Shown here one piece after another: positions 7,346 to 15,873 of a DNA stretch of 64,000 nucleotides. Source of the DNA: DASXHZ01 sp036488085. GTDB lineage: Bacteria; Acidobacteriota; Thermoanaerobaculia; Gp7-AA8. The translations under genes and the position numbers were made by a program. The DNA lies in contig DASXHZ010000076.1 of assembly GCA_036488085.1 (NCBI GenBank), positions 81,679 to 145,678 of the forward strand, given 5' to 3'. Position 1 is the first letter of the stretch. Each line of letters begins with the position of its first letter. The notes under the pieces are model-generated. The model did no database searches. It was not told the DNA's origin and saw only the letters and a program-made list of their open reading frames with translations.

Positions 7346-8499
7346 AAGGTCCGAGCCCGGAACGCGTCGCAGAGTTCGCCGCCGCCGCGCGACGCATCGT
7401 CGTCGAGCGCACCAACGCCGCCGAGGTCGTGAGCCAACTGCTGCGCGAAACTCCGCGCGAAGAGTGGCTCTCGCTCGCATCGCGTTCCGAGCTACAGACG
7501 AACGGCGCGTTGGAGCGCCTTTCGCGCGAGATCGACACCGCTCTCGATCGGCAGCCGCAAGACGCACTCCCCCTTTCTCTCCTAGCAACGACGATCTCCG
7601 ACGCGCTGCCCGACGACCAGTATCCCGCCGTCGTCACCGCCCAGATCCGGGCACATGCATGGAAGGATCGGGCACAGGCGCTGACATTTAACGGCAGACA
7701 TGAAGAGGCGCTAGAAGCAGTCGAACGAGCAGAAAAGGCCCTCGAACCGTTCGGAACCGTGGCCCATGATCGAGCGATTGTGTGGCTGGTGAAGGCGATC
7801 ACCCTGCAAGCCTTTCATCGCTTCGACGAATCGCTGCTACTCCTCCGCGACGCTCACCAGGTCTTCGATCAACACGCCGACTATAAACGGCTCCTTCACT
7901 GCGGAATCAGCGAAGGCAATCTCCTCTATCGACAGCAACAGATTGAGGCGGCGTGCGATGCATTCACTTATCTTCTTCCCACTGCAGAGCGCGTTCGCGA
8001 TACCGCAGCGCTGGCGACGATCCACAACAACATCGCGTGTTGCAAGGTACATCTTGGCCGCACGACCGAAGCGAACATTCACGCTTCCGAAGCTGTCGCA
8101 CACTTCAACAGCCTTGGGAAGCACGTCGACGCTCTTCGGACCGAGCTTGCGATCGGACGAACTTTGGCAGCTCGCGGACAAAGCACTGACGCGTTGATCC
8201 GGTTGCGCCGTGCGCGAAAGAATTTCTCGGAACAAGGACTCTCGGAGGAGGCCGGGATTTGCGGCCTCGACATCGCGGCACAGTTACTCGCCGAAAATCG
8301 CGAACGAGAAGCTCAGACGGTCTTCGAAGACGCAGCCGCAGAGCTCAACCCGGCCAATCAGCGCGCGCGCGCCGCACTCGCGGAGTTGGCGAGCCACTTC
8401 GCGGCGCACGACGCAACACCAGCCGCCGTGCGCCACGTAATCGAGTATTTAGAAGCCGTCACGAGAGAAGCGAAGAGCACGTCCGTCCCTGTTTTGTAA
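7342..8499 (+). CDS. TPR-repeat protein coupled to the sigma factor
   Basis: A 385-residue soluble protein. Residues 110-350 are helical repeats with TPR spacing (for example ALTFNGRHEEALEAVERAEKAL, NNIACCKVHLGRTTEANIHASEAV, TLAARGQSTDALIRLRRARKNF). There is no zinc-binding HxxxCxxC anti-sigma motif and no membrane segment. Start ATG overlaps the sigma-factor stop. Sigma-TPR pairs of this kind are frequent in Acidobacteriota; a role as a cytoplasmic regulator or scaffold for the sigma factor is inference. It ends exactly where the convergent small secreted-protein gene ends. Confidence 0.8.
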   Translation: MKGPSPERVAEFAAAARRIVVERTNAAEVVSQLLRETPREEWLSLASRSELQTNGALERLSREIDTALDRQPQDALPLSLLATTISDALPDDQYPAVVTAQIRAHAWKDRAQALTFNGRHEEALEAVERAEKALEPFGTVAHDRAIVWLVKAITLQAFHRFDESLLLLRDAHQVFDQHADYKRLLHCGISEGNLLYRQQQIEAACDAFTYLLPTAERVRDTAALATIHNNIACCKVHLGRTTEANIHASEAVAHFNSLGKHVDALRTELAIGRTLAARGQSTDALIRLRRARKNFSEQGLSEEAGICGLDIAAQLLAENREREAQTVFEDAAAELNPANQRARAALAELASHFAAHDATPAAVRHVIEYLEAVTREAKSTSVPVL

Positions 8500-8712
8500 T
8501 CAGGGACGAGGCTCGACAAGCTCGTCGCCACAGATGACGGGTATCCATCTTTTCGCCGCGTGAATGACGCGGTTGATCGGCCCCAAAATCGGCCTTGAAT
8601 CGCCGTCTCGATCGAGCAGGAAAGTCGCACCCTGCGACACCGGTGCGACGAGCAAAAGAACGACGATTACTGTGGATAGAGCGCGGCCTAACTGACTGAA
8701 AACATTACGCAT
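8500..8712 (-). CDS. Small secreted protein, hypothetical
   Basis: A 70-residue protein with a signal peptide (MRNVFSQ, hydrophobic core STVIVVLLLVAPV, cleavage after SQGA). The mature ~40 residues include LLDRDGDSRPILGPI and a single cysteine; no family is recognised. Translation is supported by a strong CGGAGGG Shine-Dalgarno four bases before ATG. That ribosome site sits in one arm of a 9-bp hairpin (separate entry), so expression may be controlled at translation. Confidence 0.6.
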   Translation of the reverse strand: MRNVFSQLGRALSTVIVVLLLVAPVSQGATFLLDRDGDSRPILGPINRVIHAAKRWIPVICGDELVEPRP

Positions 8713-8715
8713 AAA

Positions 8716-8756
8716 CCCTCCGAAGCCGGACTTACCGGCGTGCTTTTTTCGGAGGG
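8716..8756 (-). promoter_or_regulatory. Leader hairpin that sequesters the ribosome-binding site
   Basis: Nine perfect pairs join CCCTCCGAA (8716-8724, plus-strand sense) and TTCGGAGGG (8748-8756); inside them GCCGG/CCGGC (8725-8739) forms a second hairpin. In the minus-strand mRNA the GGAGGG Shine-Dalgarno of the 70-residue gene is paired. The upstream partner CGCCCTCC could compete, giving two alternative states. It matches no riboswitch consensus I know. Confidence 0.55.
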
Positions 8757-8870
8757 CGCCCTCTCAGTTAGGCGTGACTGAAAACGCCAAAATGCCACCG
8801 GGGGAAGGCGGCAATATTGTGCACATCAATAACGATGAATTTGAACCGAGGAAATGCGGAACGCTTGGGA

Positions 8871-9713
8871 CTACAAGCGATGCGCGCTGACGCGCTCGGC
8901 GTCATCGAGGAGCCGTTGCAGCTCCAGTGTGATGGAGCCCCGCGTACGCCAGGGCCCGTCATCGATCTGCCGCACCGGCATCACGGCGAGCGAGGTGCTC
9001 GTGGCGAAAACCTCGTCGGCGCCGGCGACTTCTGCAAGTCCGAAGTAGCGTTCCTCGATACGGTCGCCAGCCAAGGCGATCACGCGGTCGCGCGTCACAC
9101 CGGGAAGGACATGGCAGTCGAGAGGGTGCGTGATCACGCGCTCGTCCTTCACGATGAAGAAGCTCGAGTGCGAGCACTCCCGAACCACGCCGTCGTCGAC
9201 TAGGAGCGCCTCATCGCCTCCGGCACGTTGCGCCTTCTGCTTCGCGAGAATGTTGGCGAGGAGGTTGACCGACTTGACGTCACAATGCCTCCACCTCACA
9301 TCCTCCTCGGTGACCAGGCGGATCCCGCGCTCCTTCTTCGTCGCATCGGGAAACGTGTGGCGGCGCGAGAACGCGATGGCGGTCGGCTTCATCCCGTCGG
9401 GCCAGGTATGCGACCGCTCCCCGTCTCCGCGTGAGACCTCGATGTAGACGATGCCGTCATCGAACGCCGTACGCTCGATCAGCCCGCGCATCGTCTCCGT
9501 GAACGACGACTCGTCCCACGGATTGGCGATCTCGATCGCGTCGAGGCCGCGCACCAGCCGCTGCCAATGCTCGCGGAAGAAGACCGGACCTCGATCGAAG
9601 AACTTGAAGACCTCGTAGACGGCGTCGCCGAAGAGAAAGCCGCGGTCTTCCACGCGGAGCACGCGTTCCTCGGTGGTCGTGAAGCGGCCGTTGAACCAGA
9701 GGACGTCGTTCAA
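8871..9713 (-). CDS. dat: D-amino-acid transaminase (class IV PLP aminotransferase)
   Basis: Fold-type IV PLP enzyme, 280 residues. The segment DVKSVNLLANILAKQKA carries the PLP lysine and matches Bacillus D-alanine aminotransferase closely; other family marks are RVEDRGFLFGDAVYEV, EVSRGDGER and ECSHSSFFIVKD with THPLDCHVLPGVTRD. It probably interconverts D-alanine and D-glutamate for peptidoglycan; branched-chain or aminodeoxychorismate activity cannot be excluded. The start is a TTG overlapping the stop of the SpoIIE-type phosphatase gene (TTGA), so it depends on translational coupling. Confidence 0.85.
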   Translation of the reverse strand: MNDVLWFNGRFTTTEERVLRVEDRGFLFGDAVYEVFKFFDRGPVFFREHWQRLVRGLDAIEIANPWDESSFTETMRGLIERTAFDDGIVYIEVSRGDGERSHTWPDGMKPTAIAFSRRHTFPDATKKERGIRLVTEEDVRWRHCDVKSVNLLANILAKQKAQRAGGDEALLVDDGVVRECSHSSFFIVKDERVITHPLDCHVLPGVTRDRVIALAGDRIEERYFGLAEVAGADEVFATSTSLAVMPVRQIDDGPWRTRGSITLELQRLLDDAERVSAHRL

Positions 9714-10900
9714 GCGGGGACTGCTTTCACGATGACGATCGTTCGATCGTCTTCCGCGGCGCGGCCCCACTTCGCGACGCGCGCCAGCACTTCCTGGCCG
9801 ATCTCCTGCGCGGAACGCGTCCGGTTCTGCCTCACGACGCGCTGCAGACGCTCGAGGCCGAACTCGCGGTCCTGGCGGTCGTGCGCCTCGACGATTCCGT
9901 CGGTGTACATGCACAGCAGCTCGCCCGCATCGAGCTTCGCGAATCCGCGCGTGTACGTCGCGTCGGGAGTAGGACCGAAGACCGGTCCGCCATTGCGCAA
10001 GTACTCAACGTGATTTCCCTTCAGCAGGAACGGCGCGTTGTGCCCGGCGTTCGAGTAGATGAGGATCCCGCCCGTTTCGAGCTCGCCGTAGAAGCACGAG
10101 ACGAACTTCGTCGTCAGGCGGCTGCGATGGATGATGTGATTGAGCTTCTCCATCGTCCGGACGATCTTGAAGTCGCGATCGGTCGCCATGCGGAGACCCA
10201 TATAGATGTCGCGGACGACTAGCGCTGCCGGCAGGCCGTGGCCGGAGCCGTCGGCGATCGTGAGGCCGAGGATGTTGTCGGTGATCGGTATGAAGTCGTA
10301 GAAGTCGCCGCTGACGATCTCCGCGGGAACCGTCTTCCCCCAGATGTCGAAGCCCGGGTACTGCGGAACGCGCGACGGGAGGATTGACGCCTGAATGCGC
10401 TGCGCCTCCTCGATGAGCGACTCATAGCGCTGGGCGCGGATCCGCTGGCTGATGACCGAGCGGATGAGGTTCAGCGAGAAGAGGATGTCGTCGCGGCTCA
10501 GCTCCGGGGCGACGTCGAAGCTGAGGATGTACTCACCGTCGCCGGCCGCCACCGCGACGAATCGCCGCGCACCGATTCTCGCCTCGAGCACCGGGTCGAA
10601 CGCAGGATCCGTCGGCCCCATGACGACGATGCCATTCTCGAGAACCAGCTCGACGGCGCGGTAGTCGCGCGGCACCACGATGCCGATCGGCGCCTCAAAC
10701 GAGTCGCCGAAGCGCCCCACGAGCTCGAACGTATCGTCACCGCGGGCCTCGTAGATCCGGCCGCCCGTGATCCCGAGCTCGTCGCGAAAGTTGTTCGTGA
10801 CGACCGTCGCGATCGACGCAATCGTCGACCCCACGCCCTCGCCGCCCTCGATCGCCTCGACGGTTTTCTCGACTTTGGTCAGTAAACGTTTGTAATCCAA
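9710..10900 (-). CDS. SpoIIE/RsbU-type PP2C serine phosphatase with N-terminal sensor domain
   Basis: 396 residues. The N-terminal ~150 residues resemble a degenerate GAF domain (IASIATVVTNNF..., ISFDV-like strands). A coiled linker (AQRYESLIEEAQRIQASILP, the usual RsbU junction) leads to the phosphatase domain with VSGDFYDFIPI, TIADGSGHGLPAALV, NAGHNAPFLL, GGPVFG and CMYTDGIVEA, i.e. all metal-binding aspartates. Probable role: dephosphorylating an anti-sigma-factor antagonist. The frame opens with TTG. It overlaps dat downstream. Confidence 0.9.
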   Translation of the reverse strand: MDYKRLLTKVEKTVEAIEGGEGVGSTIASIATVVTNNFRDELGITGGRIYEARGDDTFELVGRFGDSFEAPIGIVVPRDYRAVELVLENGIVVMGPTDPAFDPVLEARIGARRFVAVAAGDGEYILSFDVAPELSRDDILFSLNLIRSVISQRIRAQRYESLIEEAQRIQASILPSRVPQYPGFDIWGKTVPAEIVSGDFYDFIPITDNILGLTIADGSGHGLPAALVVRDIYMGLRMATDRDFKIVRTMEKLNHIIHRSRLTTKFVSCFYGELETGGILIYSNAGHNAPFLLKGNHVEYLRNGGPVFGPTPDATYTRGFAKLDAGELLCMYTDGIVEAHDRQDREFGLERLQRVVRQNRTRSAQEIGQEVLARVAKWGRAAEDDRTIVIVKAVPA

Positions 10901-10905
10901 TAGCT

Positions 10906-11149
10906 CTAAGCTCTTAGCTCCAAGCTCAAAGCAGACGAGCCGAATTGGCTCTCCATCGATCGAATGAGACCGCTGAGGATCTTGCCGACTTCGGCGCGCT
11001 GCTCGTTGAGCATTGCGAACTGGTCATGCGAAATGTATTCGAGATTCCGTGCGATCTCCACCTGCGTCTGAGCTTCGTAAAGTGATCCGCGGGCGCACGA
11101 GCTCCATCGACTTCTTCCACGCCACCAGATTCCGAAACGAATCGGCCAT
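10906..11149 (-). pseudogene. Four-helix-bundle (23S rRNA IVS, S23-type) protein, internally deleted
   Basis: From ATG 11149 the frame reads MADSFRNLVAWKKSMELV, the classic S23-type beginning. Then about 50 residues are missing, and the C-terminal half resumes in another frame as ARGSLYEAQTQVEIARNLEYI...VGKILSGLIRSMES, ending at TAG 10906. The join near 11090 is a deletion plus frameshift. The remnant is flanked by a near-perfect 17-bp inverted repeat (separate entry), as expected for an intervening-sequence-like element. Confidence 0.75.
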
Positions 11150-11174
11150 CACCTACCGCTTGGAGCTGAGAGCT
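10909..11174. repeat. Inverted repeat flanking the four-helix-bundle remnant
   Basis: Left arm AGCTCTTAGCTCCAAGC (10909-10925) and right arm 11158-11174 (reverse complement AGCTCTCAGCTCCAAGC) match at 16 of 17 positions. The left arm extends with another AGCTCTA unit. The arms enclose the S23-type gene and the left one encodes its last residues. Confidence 0.75.
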
Positions 11175-11181
11175 AAAGAAT

Positions 11182-13329
11182 TCACTTCAACTCCACCCCA
11201 TCCAACTCATACGGAGCCTTCACGCCGAGGAGGCCGAGGACGGTCGGGTAGATGTCGGCGATGTAGGGCGGGCGGGCGGTGGCGACCTTGCGGTTGTAGA
11301 AGAAGATGCCCTTCACGATCTCGGGGTCGACGGAGCAGTGATCGCCGCTCCAGACCTGCTTGTTCGGCTCGAGGAGGTCCTTCGGGATGCCGCCGAGAGC
11401 GGTTTGCCAGGAGACGCGGTAGCCGTCGTTGTTCGTGACGAAGAGGTCGGGGATCATGTTCGGGTCGAAGCTCTTGTAGATCTCCTCGCGCGCGAGGACG
11501 CGGCGCACGACCTTGTCTCCCGTCTCCGGATCGGTGAACTGCGTGAGGCGCTGCTTCAGCTCCGCCTTCAACGCGTCGTATTCGGGACCCGGCTGGACGA
11601 TCCCCTGCCCCTCCCGTCCCTTCACGTTGATGTACACCTCGCCCAGGCCCATCGCGTACGCGCGGGTCTTCGACCAGTCGACGTTCTCCCAGAACTGGCC
11701 CTGGCTGAAGAGCATCTCGACGTTGCGTTCCTTCACGCGGACGCCGCTCTTCAGCACGAGATAACCGTTCACGACCAGCCATGTGTTGTAGTTCACCGCC
11801 TTGCGGAAGCTCGCGAAACCGTGGTCGGAGACGACGATTAGTGCCGCGTTGCGCTGCTCGGCCGCCTTCATCGTGTCGCCGACGATCGAGTCCATCAACT
11901 GATACGCGCGCAGCAGCGCGCCCCCCCACTGCTCCGCGAGCCGCGCGTCGTACGCGGGGTGCTTCGGGTCCATGAAGCGCCAGAAGACGTGGCCGACGCG
12001 ATCGGGGAACTCGAAGTACTGCACCATCAGGTCGTTGTCGCTCTGGAGGAACGAGTCGTACATCTTCCGGTTCTGCGTGACCGTCCACTCCATGTCATCC
12101 CAGAACATCTGCTCGGTGGCAAACCCCTCGGAGATCGCCCAGGTGTCGATCTCCCATCCCAGCGTCTTGTACAGTCCGTACTGCTTCGCGAGATCAGGCG
12201 CCCACCGCGTCGGCGAGGAGATCTTGAACCCCGGCGGAAGGCTCCGCGGATCGAAGTTGATCGGCGAAAGATAGAGCTTCACTTCCGGCTGCGAAGAGAT
12301 GAGGTGGAAGCGGCTGATGCCGTGCAGCTTGATCAGGTCGTTGAACGGGAACTCGAAGTTCACCCACCCCGTCCACTCCCCCGGCTTCAGCGTGAACTTC
12401 TGGTCACTCACAGCGATCTCGATCGAGTTACGGTCGTTCGCGACGGTGATCGTCATCGGGATCGCGATGAACGGCGGATCGCCGAACAGCTTGTTCGGCG
12501 GCCCCTGGATCTTCGTTTGGATGACGCCCTTGTTGTCCTCGAGTTGCACGACCTCGATCGAAAATTCGTTTCCGCCGCCGCTGTCGCTCCCGTGATGGAA
12601 CTCGAGCTCGGACGTGAAGTAGAACGGCTTGCCGACGCGGCCCGACATGTCGGGGACGCCGAGGCCGGAGAGGAGGTGCTGGTCTTCGCCGAAATCGTTC
12701 GCCGGGAAAGTCACGGGGACGTGGACGACCATCGTCTTCTTGCCGGCGTGCGCGGCCGCCTCCCAGAACGGGATGCCTTGCCGGCGGTTGATCACGCCGG
12801 GTCGCGTGACCGGAATCAGCTTCTGGACCGCGACGAAGGCGCCGATCGCTGCGCCGATGGCAATGACGAACGCGATCGTCCCGCCGATACGTGACGCGCG
12901 GAAGATGAAGACCGCGATGAGGGCGAGGATGAGAAGCACGGCGACGGCGGCGTACGGCGCGTTCTTGGTCCCGAAGAGGAACGGCTCCTTCGTCTCGTCG
13001 AACGCGGCGAAAACCGGGAGATAGTTCTTCGGATCGCGGCGCAGGAAGTCGAAGATGCCCGTCCGGCCGGGATCGATGCCGGTCGAGAACGTCGACCACG
13101 ACACCGGCGTCTGCGCAGGAATGGTCGGTCGGAGGGGGCGGAACGTGCCGGCGTCGCGGAGCTTGGCGAGGTTCGGCAGCTTCCCCTCGTTCATCCACTG
13201 TTCGGTGTAGTGCGCGTCGACGCCGTCGAACCCGAGGACGATCACCTTCTGCCGCGCGGCCTGTTGCGCCGCATGGGCTGCGAGCGGAAACACGAACAGC
13301 AGACAAAGAGAGAGTGCAATACGCCGCAT
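11182..13329 (-). CDS. Secreted alkaline-phosphatase-superfamily phosphodiesterase with internal transmembrane hairpin
   Basis: 715 residues from MRRIALSL, with signal peptide ending AAHA. Type I phosphodiesterase/nucleotide pyrophosphatase marks are VIVLGFDGVD (metal Asp), PVSWSTFSTG (nucleophile region), VVSDHGF (metal Asp/His) and WSGDHCSVDP near the end. Unusually, about residues 125-170 contain two long hydrophobic helices (YAAVAVLLILALIAVF and GTIAFVIAIGAAIGAFVAV) inserted in the N-terminal part of the catalytic domain, which would anchor it. Substrate unknown (phosphodiester, nucleotide or lipid head group). TATCAT ends nine bases before ATG; the longer upstream frame is not needed. 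Confidence 0.88.
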   Translation of the reverse strand: MRRIALSLCLLFVFPLAAHAAQQAARQKVIVLGFDGVDAHYTEQWMNEGKLPNLAKLRDAGTFRPLRPTIPAQTPVSWSTFSTGIDPGRTGIFDFLRRDPKNYLPVFAAFDETKEPFLFGTKNAPYAAVAVLLILALIAVFIFRASRIGGTIAFVIAIGAAIGAFVAVQKLIPVTRPGVINRRQGIPFWEAAAHAGKKTMVVHVPVTFPANDFGEDQHLLSGLGVPDMSGRVGKPFYFTSELEFHHGSDSGGGNEFSIEVVQLEDNKGVIQTKIQGPPNKLFGDPPFIAIPMTITVANDRNSIEIAVSDQKFTLKPGEWTGWVNFEFPFNDLIKLHGISRFHLISSQPEVKLYLSPINFDPRSLPPGFKISSPTRWAPDLAKQYGLYKTLGWEIDTWAISEGFATEQMFWDDMEWTVTQNRKMYDSFLQSDNDLMVQYFEFPDRVGHVFWRFMDPKHPAYDARLAEQWGGALLRAYQLMDSIVGDTMKAAEQRNAALIVVSDHGFASFRKAVNYNTWLVVNGYLVLKSGVRVKERNVEMLFSQGQFWENVDWSKTRAYAMGLGEVYINVKGREGQGIVQPGPEYDALKAELKQRLTQFTDPETGDKVVRRVLAREEIYKSFDPNMIPDLFVTNNDGYRVSWQTALGGIPKDLLEPNKQVWSGDHCSVDPEIVKGIFFYNRKVATARPPYIADIYPTVLGLLGVKAPYELDGVELK

Positions 13330-13392
13330 TGACGCGAGATGATAGCAGGCACTTCTCTTGTAAACGGACTGCGCAGTGAAGGAGTCGTCACC

Positions 13393-14919
13393 ATGAAGGT
13401 TCGTCATTTCCTCGCCCTAGCGATCGCTCTGTCGTTCGTCGCCTGCGGCGGCGGTGAAAAGAAGGCGGGAGGGGCAGCCGGAGCGAAGGACACGCTGGTC
13501 ATCGCATGGCAGTCGAGTCCGACCAATCTCGACTCACGCGTCGGGAATGACAACGCGTCGGGACGCATGGCCGACCTGATCTACAGCGGCCTCGTTCGCG
13601 TCACGCCCGACATGAACTACGCCCCCGACGTCGCCGAGAAGTGGGAAACGCCGGACGACAAGACGATCATCTTCCACCTCAACCCGAACGCGAAGTTTCA
13701 TAACGGGCAGCCGGTGAAGGCGTCCGACGTGAAGTGGACCTACGACTCGCTGATGGACCCGAAGTTCGTGTCAGCAAAGAAGTCCGGTTACGCCGCGGTC
13801 GACCACATCGAGACGCCCGACGACCATACCGTCATCTTCAAGCTGAAAGAACCGAACGGCGGCCTGTTCGACAACCTGACGCTCGGAATCCTTCCGACCG
13901 GCGCCGACACGAACGTCTACAAGACGAAGCCGATCGGCTGCGGGCCGTACAAGGTCGTCAACTTCGCCCCAGACGACCGGCTCGAGCTGGAAGCCTTCGA
14001 CCAGTGGCACCTCGGCGCGCCCAAGATCAAACACGTCATCGTGCGCGTCATCCCCGATGCCACCACGCGCGTTCTGGAGCTGCGCCGCGGCACCGTCGGC
14101 TTCGAGGTCAACAACATCCCCTTCGAGAACGTGGCCGAGTTCGACAAGAACCCCGACTTCAAGGTGACGAAAACACCCGGATCAGTGTGGCAGTACGTGC
14201 AGTTCAACCTCCGCGATCCGATCCTCTCGAAGGTCGCGGTCCGTCAGGCGATCGCGTACGCGATCGATCGTCAGAAGCTGTCGCGCGACGCGATGCGCGG
14301 CTTCGCCGTTCCGAGCGACACGATCTTCGGGCAGGGACACTGGGCGCGCGCCGAAAATCTGCCGAGCTATCCCTTCGACCCGAACAAGGCGAACCAGCTT
14401 CTCGACCAGGCGGGCTACAAGAACGGGCCGCAGGGACGCTTCGGGCTGACGTTCAAGACGTCGAATGACGCCGAGGCGCTGCTGCGCGTGCAGATGATGC
14501 AGCAGATGCTCAAGCAGGTCGGGATCAACGTCACGATCCAGCAGAGCGAGTTTGGGACGTTCATGGAAGACATCGGCAAGGGCAACTTCCAGATGTATTC
14601 GCTCTCGCGCAACGGCGTGCAGGACCCCGACTTCCTGTACGTGATCCTTTACTCCAAGAACATGCCGCCCAACGGCCAGAACCGCGGCTACTACTCGAAT
14701 CCGCGGGTCGACGAGCTTCTCGTCAACGCACGCGCGACGTTCGATCGCGCCAAGCGGAAGCCGATGTACGACGAGGTGCAGAAGATCGTGCAGCAGGACC
14801 TCCCGTACGTCTCGCTGTACCACCAGATCAACGCGGCGGTGATGCGGAAAAACATCGACGGCTACGTGCCGTACCCCGCGGGCTTCTTGTTGTCTGTGCC
14901 GCAAATGAGTATTCATTAG
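13393..14919 (+). CDS. Peptide/oligosaccharide ABC transporter substrate-binding lipoprotein
   Basis: 508-residue SBP_bac_5 (DppA/OppA) family protein. The signal ends SFVAC-GGG, a lipobox, so it is a lipoprotein. Family features: GRMADLIYSGLVR, PDVAEKWETPDDKTIIFHL, FHNGQPVKASDVKWTY, VRQAIAYAIDRQKL and the C-terminal LPYVSLYHQ. AAGGAG lies eight bases before ATG; an upstream extension to 13339 is unnecessary. No permease or ATPase genes are adjacent, so the transporter partners are elsewhere. The mgtC-like gene follows after two bases and is probably co-transcribed. Confidence 0.93.
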   Translation: MKVRHFLALAIALSFVACGGGEKKAGGAAGAKDTLVIAWQSSPTNLDSRVGNDNASGRMADLIYSGLVRVTPDMNYAPDVAEKWETPDDKTIIFHLNPNAKFHNGQPVKASDVKWTYDSLMDPKFVSAKKSGYAAVDHIETPDDHTVIFKLKEPNGGLFDNLTLGILPTGADTNVYKTKPIGCGPYKVVNFAPDDRLELEAFDQWHLGAPKIKHVIVRVIPDATTRVLELRRGTVGFEVNNIPFENVAEFDKNPDFKVTKTPGSVWQYVQFNLRDPILSKVAVRQAIAYAIDRQKLSRDAMRGFAVPSDTIFGQGHWARAENLPSYPFDPNKANQLLDQAGYKNGPQGRFGLTFKTSNDAEALLRVQMMQQMLKQVGINVTIQQSEFGTFMEDIGKGNFQMYSLSRNGVQDPDFLYVILYSKNMPPNGQNRGYYSNPRVDELLVNARATFDRAKRKPMYDEVQKIVQQDLPYVSLYHQINAAVMRKNIDGYVPYPAGFLLSVPQMSIH

Positions 14920-14921
14920 GC

Positions 14922-15614
14922 GTGCTCGACCCGAAGATCGTCGTCCTTCGCATCGCGCTGGCGTTCGTTTTCGGCGCGGTCGTCGGCATCGAGCGGGAGT
15001 GGCGGCACAAGGTCGCCGGGATCAAGACGAATGCGCTGGTCGCCATCGGCGCGGCGGCATTCGCGCTGATGTCGAACACGTTCGGCGACATCAATCACAA
15101 TCCGGCGCAGCTCGCGGCCGCGGTTGTCACCGGCATCGGCTTCATCGGCGCCGGCGTGATCATCCACCGCGGCGCGACGGTCCAAGGCGTGACGACCGCC
15201 GCCACGCTCTGGGCGAATGCGAGCACCGGCGTCGCCATCGGCCTCGGCTACTACGTCGTCGGCGCGGTGATCTTCGTGGGCGTCGTCATCGTGCAGTTCG
15301 GATTGCCTCGGATCGTTGCTGTCGTCGCCGCGCACGGTCCGCGGATGCGCGAGGTCGAAGTGCGGATCGAGTGCAGCGAAGAGTCGCTCCAGGCGGTCAA
15401 CCGCGCATGGCGGGAGTTCGCCGCTACACGTGAGATCTTCGCGCTGCGCCACTCGACCACGCGGAGCACCGGAAGCGTGATCTGGCGTGCCGTCTTCACC
15501 GCCGTCGCCGAACGAGGCCTCGACCTCACCACCATCGAGGAAAGCCTCGTGAGCATCGAAGGAATCGTCAGCATCGACGCCAGGCAGACCGCTCCTGGCG
15601 ATGAGATACCGTGA
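14922..15614 (+). CDS. MgtC/SapB family membrane protein
   Basis: 230 residues. The N-terminal MgtC domain (about 1-130) has RIALAFVFGAVVGIEREWRHK, AGIKTNALVAIGAAAF, GIGFIGAGVII and VQGVTTAATLW, the family signatures, over four to five membrane helices. The C-terminal ~90 residues form an ACT-like soluble domain. MgtC proteins affect Mg homeostasis and membrane ATP synthase in other bacteria. Start is GTG two bases after the preceding stop. The TGA stop lies in the first unit of the GATCCGT repeat. Confidence 0.92.
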   Translation: MLDPKIVVLRIALAFVFGAVVGIEREWRHKVAGIKTNALVAIGAAAFALMSNTFGDINHNPAQLAAAVVTGIGFIGAGVIIHRGATVQGVTTAATLWANASTGVAIGLGYYVVGAVIFVGVVIVQFGLPRIVAVVAAHGPRMREVEVRIECSEESLQAVNRAWREFAATREIFALRHSTTRSTGSVIWRAVFTAVAERGLDLTTIEESLVSIEGIVSIDARQTAPGDEIP

Positions 15615-15729
15615 TCCGTGATCCATGATCCGTGATCCGTTATCCGTGATCCGTTATCCGTGATCCGTTATCCGTTATGAAAAGCGGATCACGGTTCACG
15701 CATAACGGATAACGGATCACGGATCACGC
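15611..15729. repeat. Palindromic array of GTGATCC/GTTATCC units
   Basis: The left arm (15611-15678) has eight to nine 7-8-bp units alternating GTGATCC and GTTATCC; the right arm (15685-15729) has the complementary CGGATAAC/CGGATCAC units. The two arms can fold into one long hairpin. The end of the mgtC-like gene, including its stop codon, is within the first unit. Confidence 0.9.
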
Positions 15730-15734
15730 TCACA

Positions 15735-15819
15735 CAGCCGTCGAATGGCGGCGCCCCCGCAGCCCGGGTGTCAACGCAGGGGATCGTTGACACGCGGGAA
15801 CGCCGCCGTTCCACGGCTG
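15735..15819. other. Long imperfect hairpin, possible structured RNA or DNA site
   Basis: Outer arms 15735-15753 and 15801-15819 pair at 17 of 19 positions; inner arms 15763-15776 and 15785-15798 pair at 13 of 14 (core GTGTCAACG/CGTTGACAC) around an 8-base loop CAGGGGAT. A 9/2-base asymmetric internal loop separates them. No T-run follows, so it is not a simple terminator. The rest of this 259-base gap shows no gene. Confidence 0.7.
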
Positions 15820-15873
15820 CGTCACGCGCCAGAATGGTGCCGATACTACGAACTGCGCGCGCGCGCCGTGTGA

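Noticed and set aside
8716..8756. Cyclic-di-GMP (GEMM) or fluoride riboswitch
   Set aside because: Conserved core bases of these classes are absent; only a Shine-Dalgarno-pairing hairpin is supported.
15735..15819. Integron attC site
   Set aside because: The inner arms GTTGACA do not fit the GTTRRRY core and there is no integrase or cassette.
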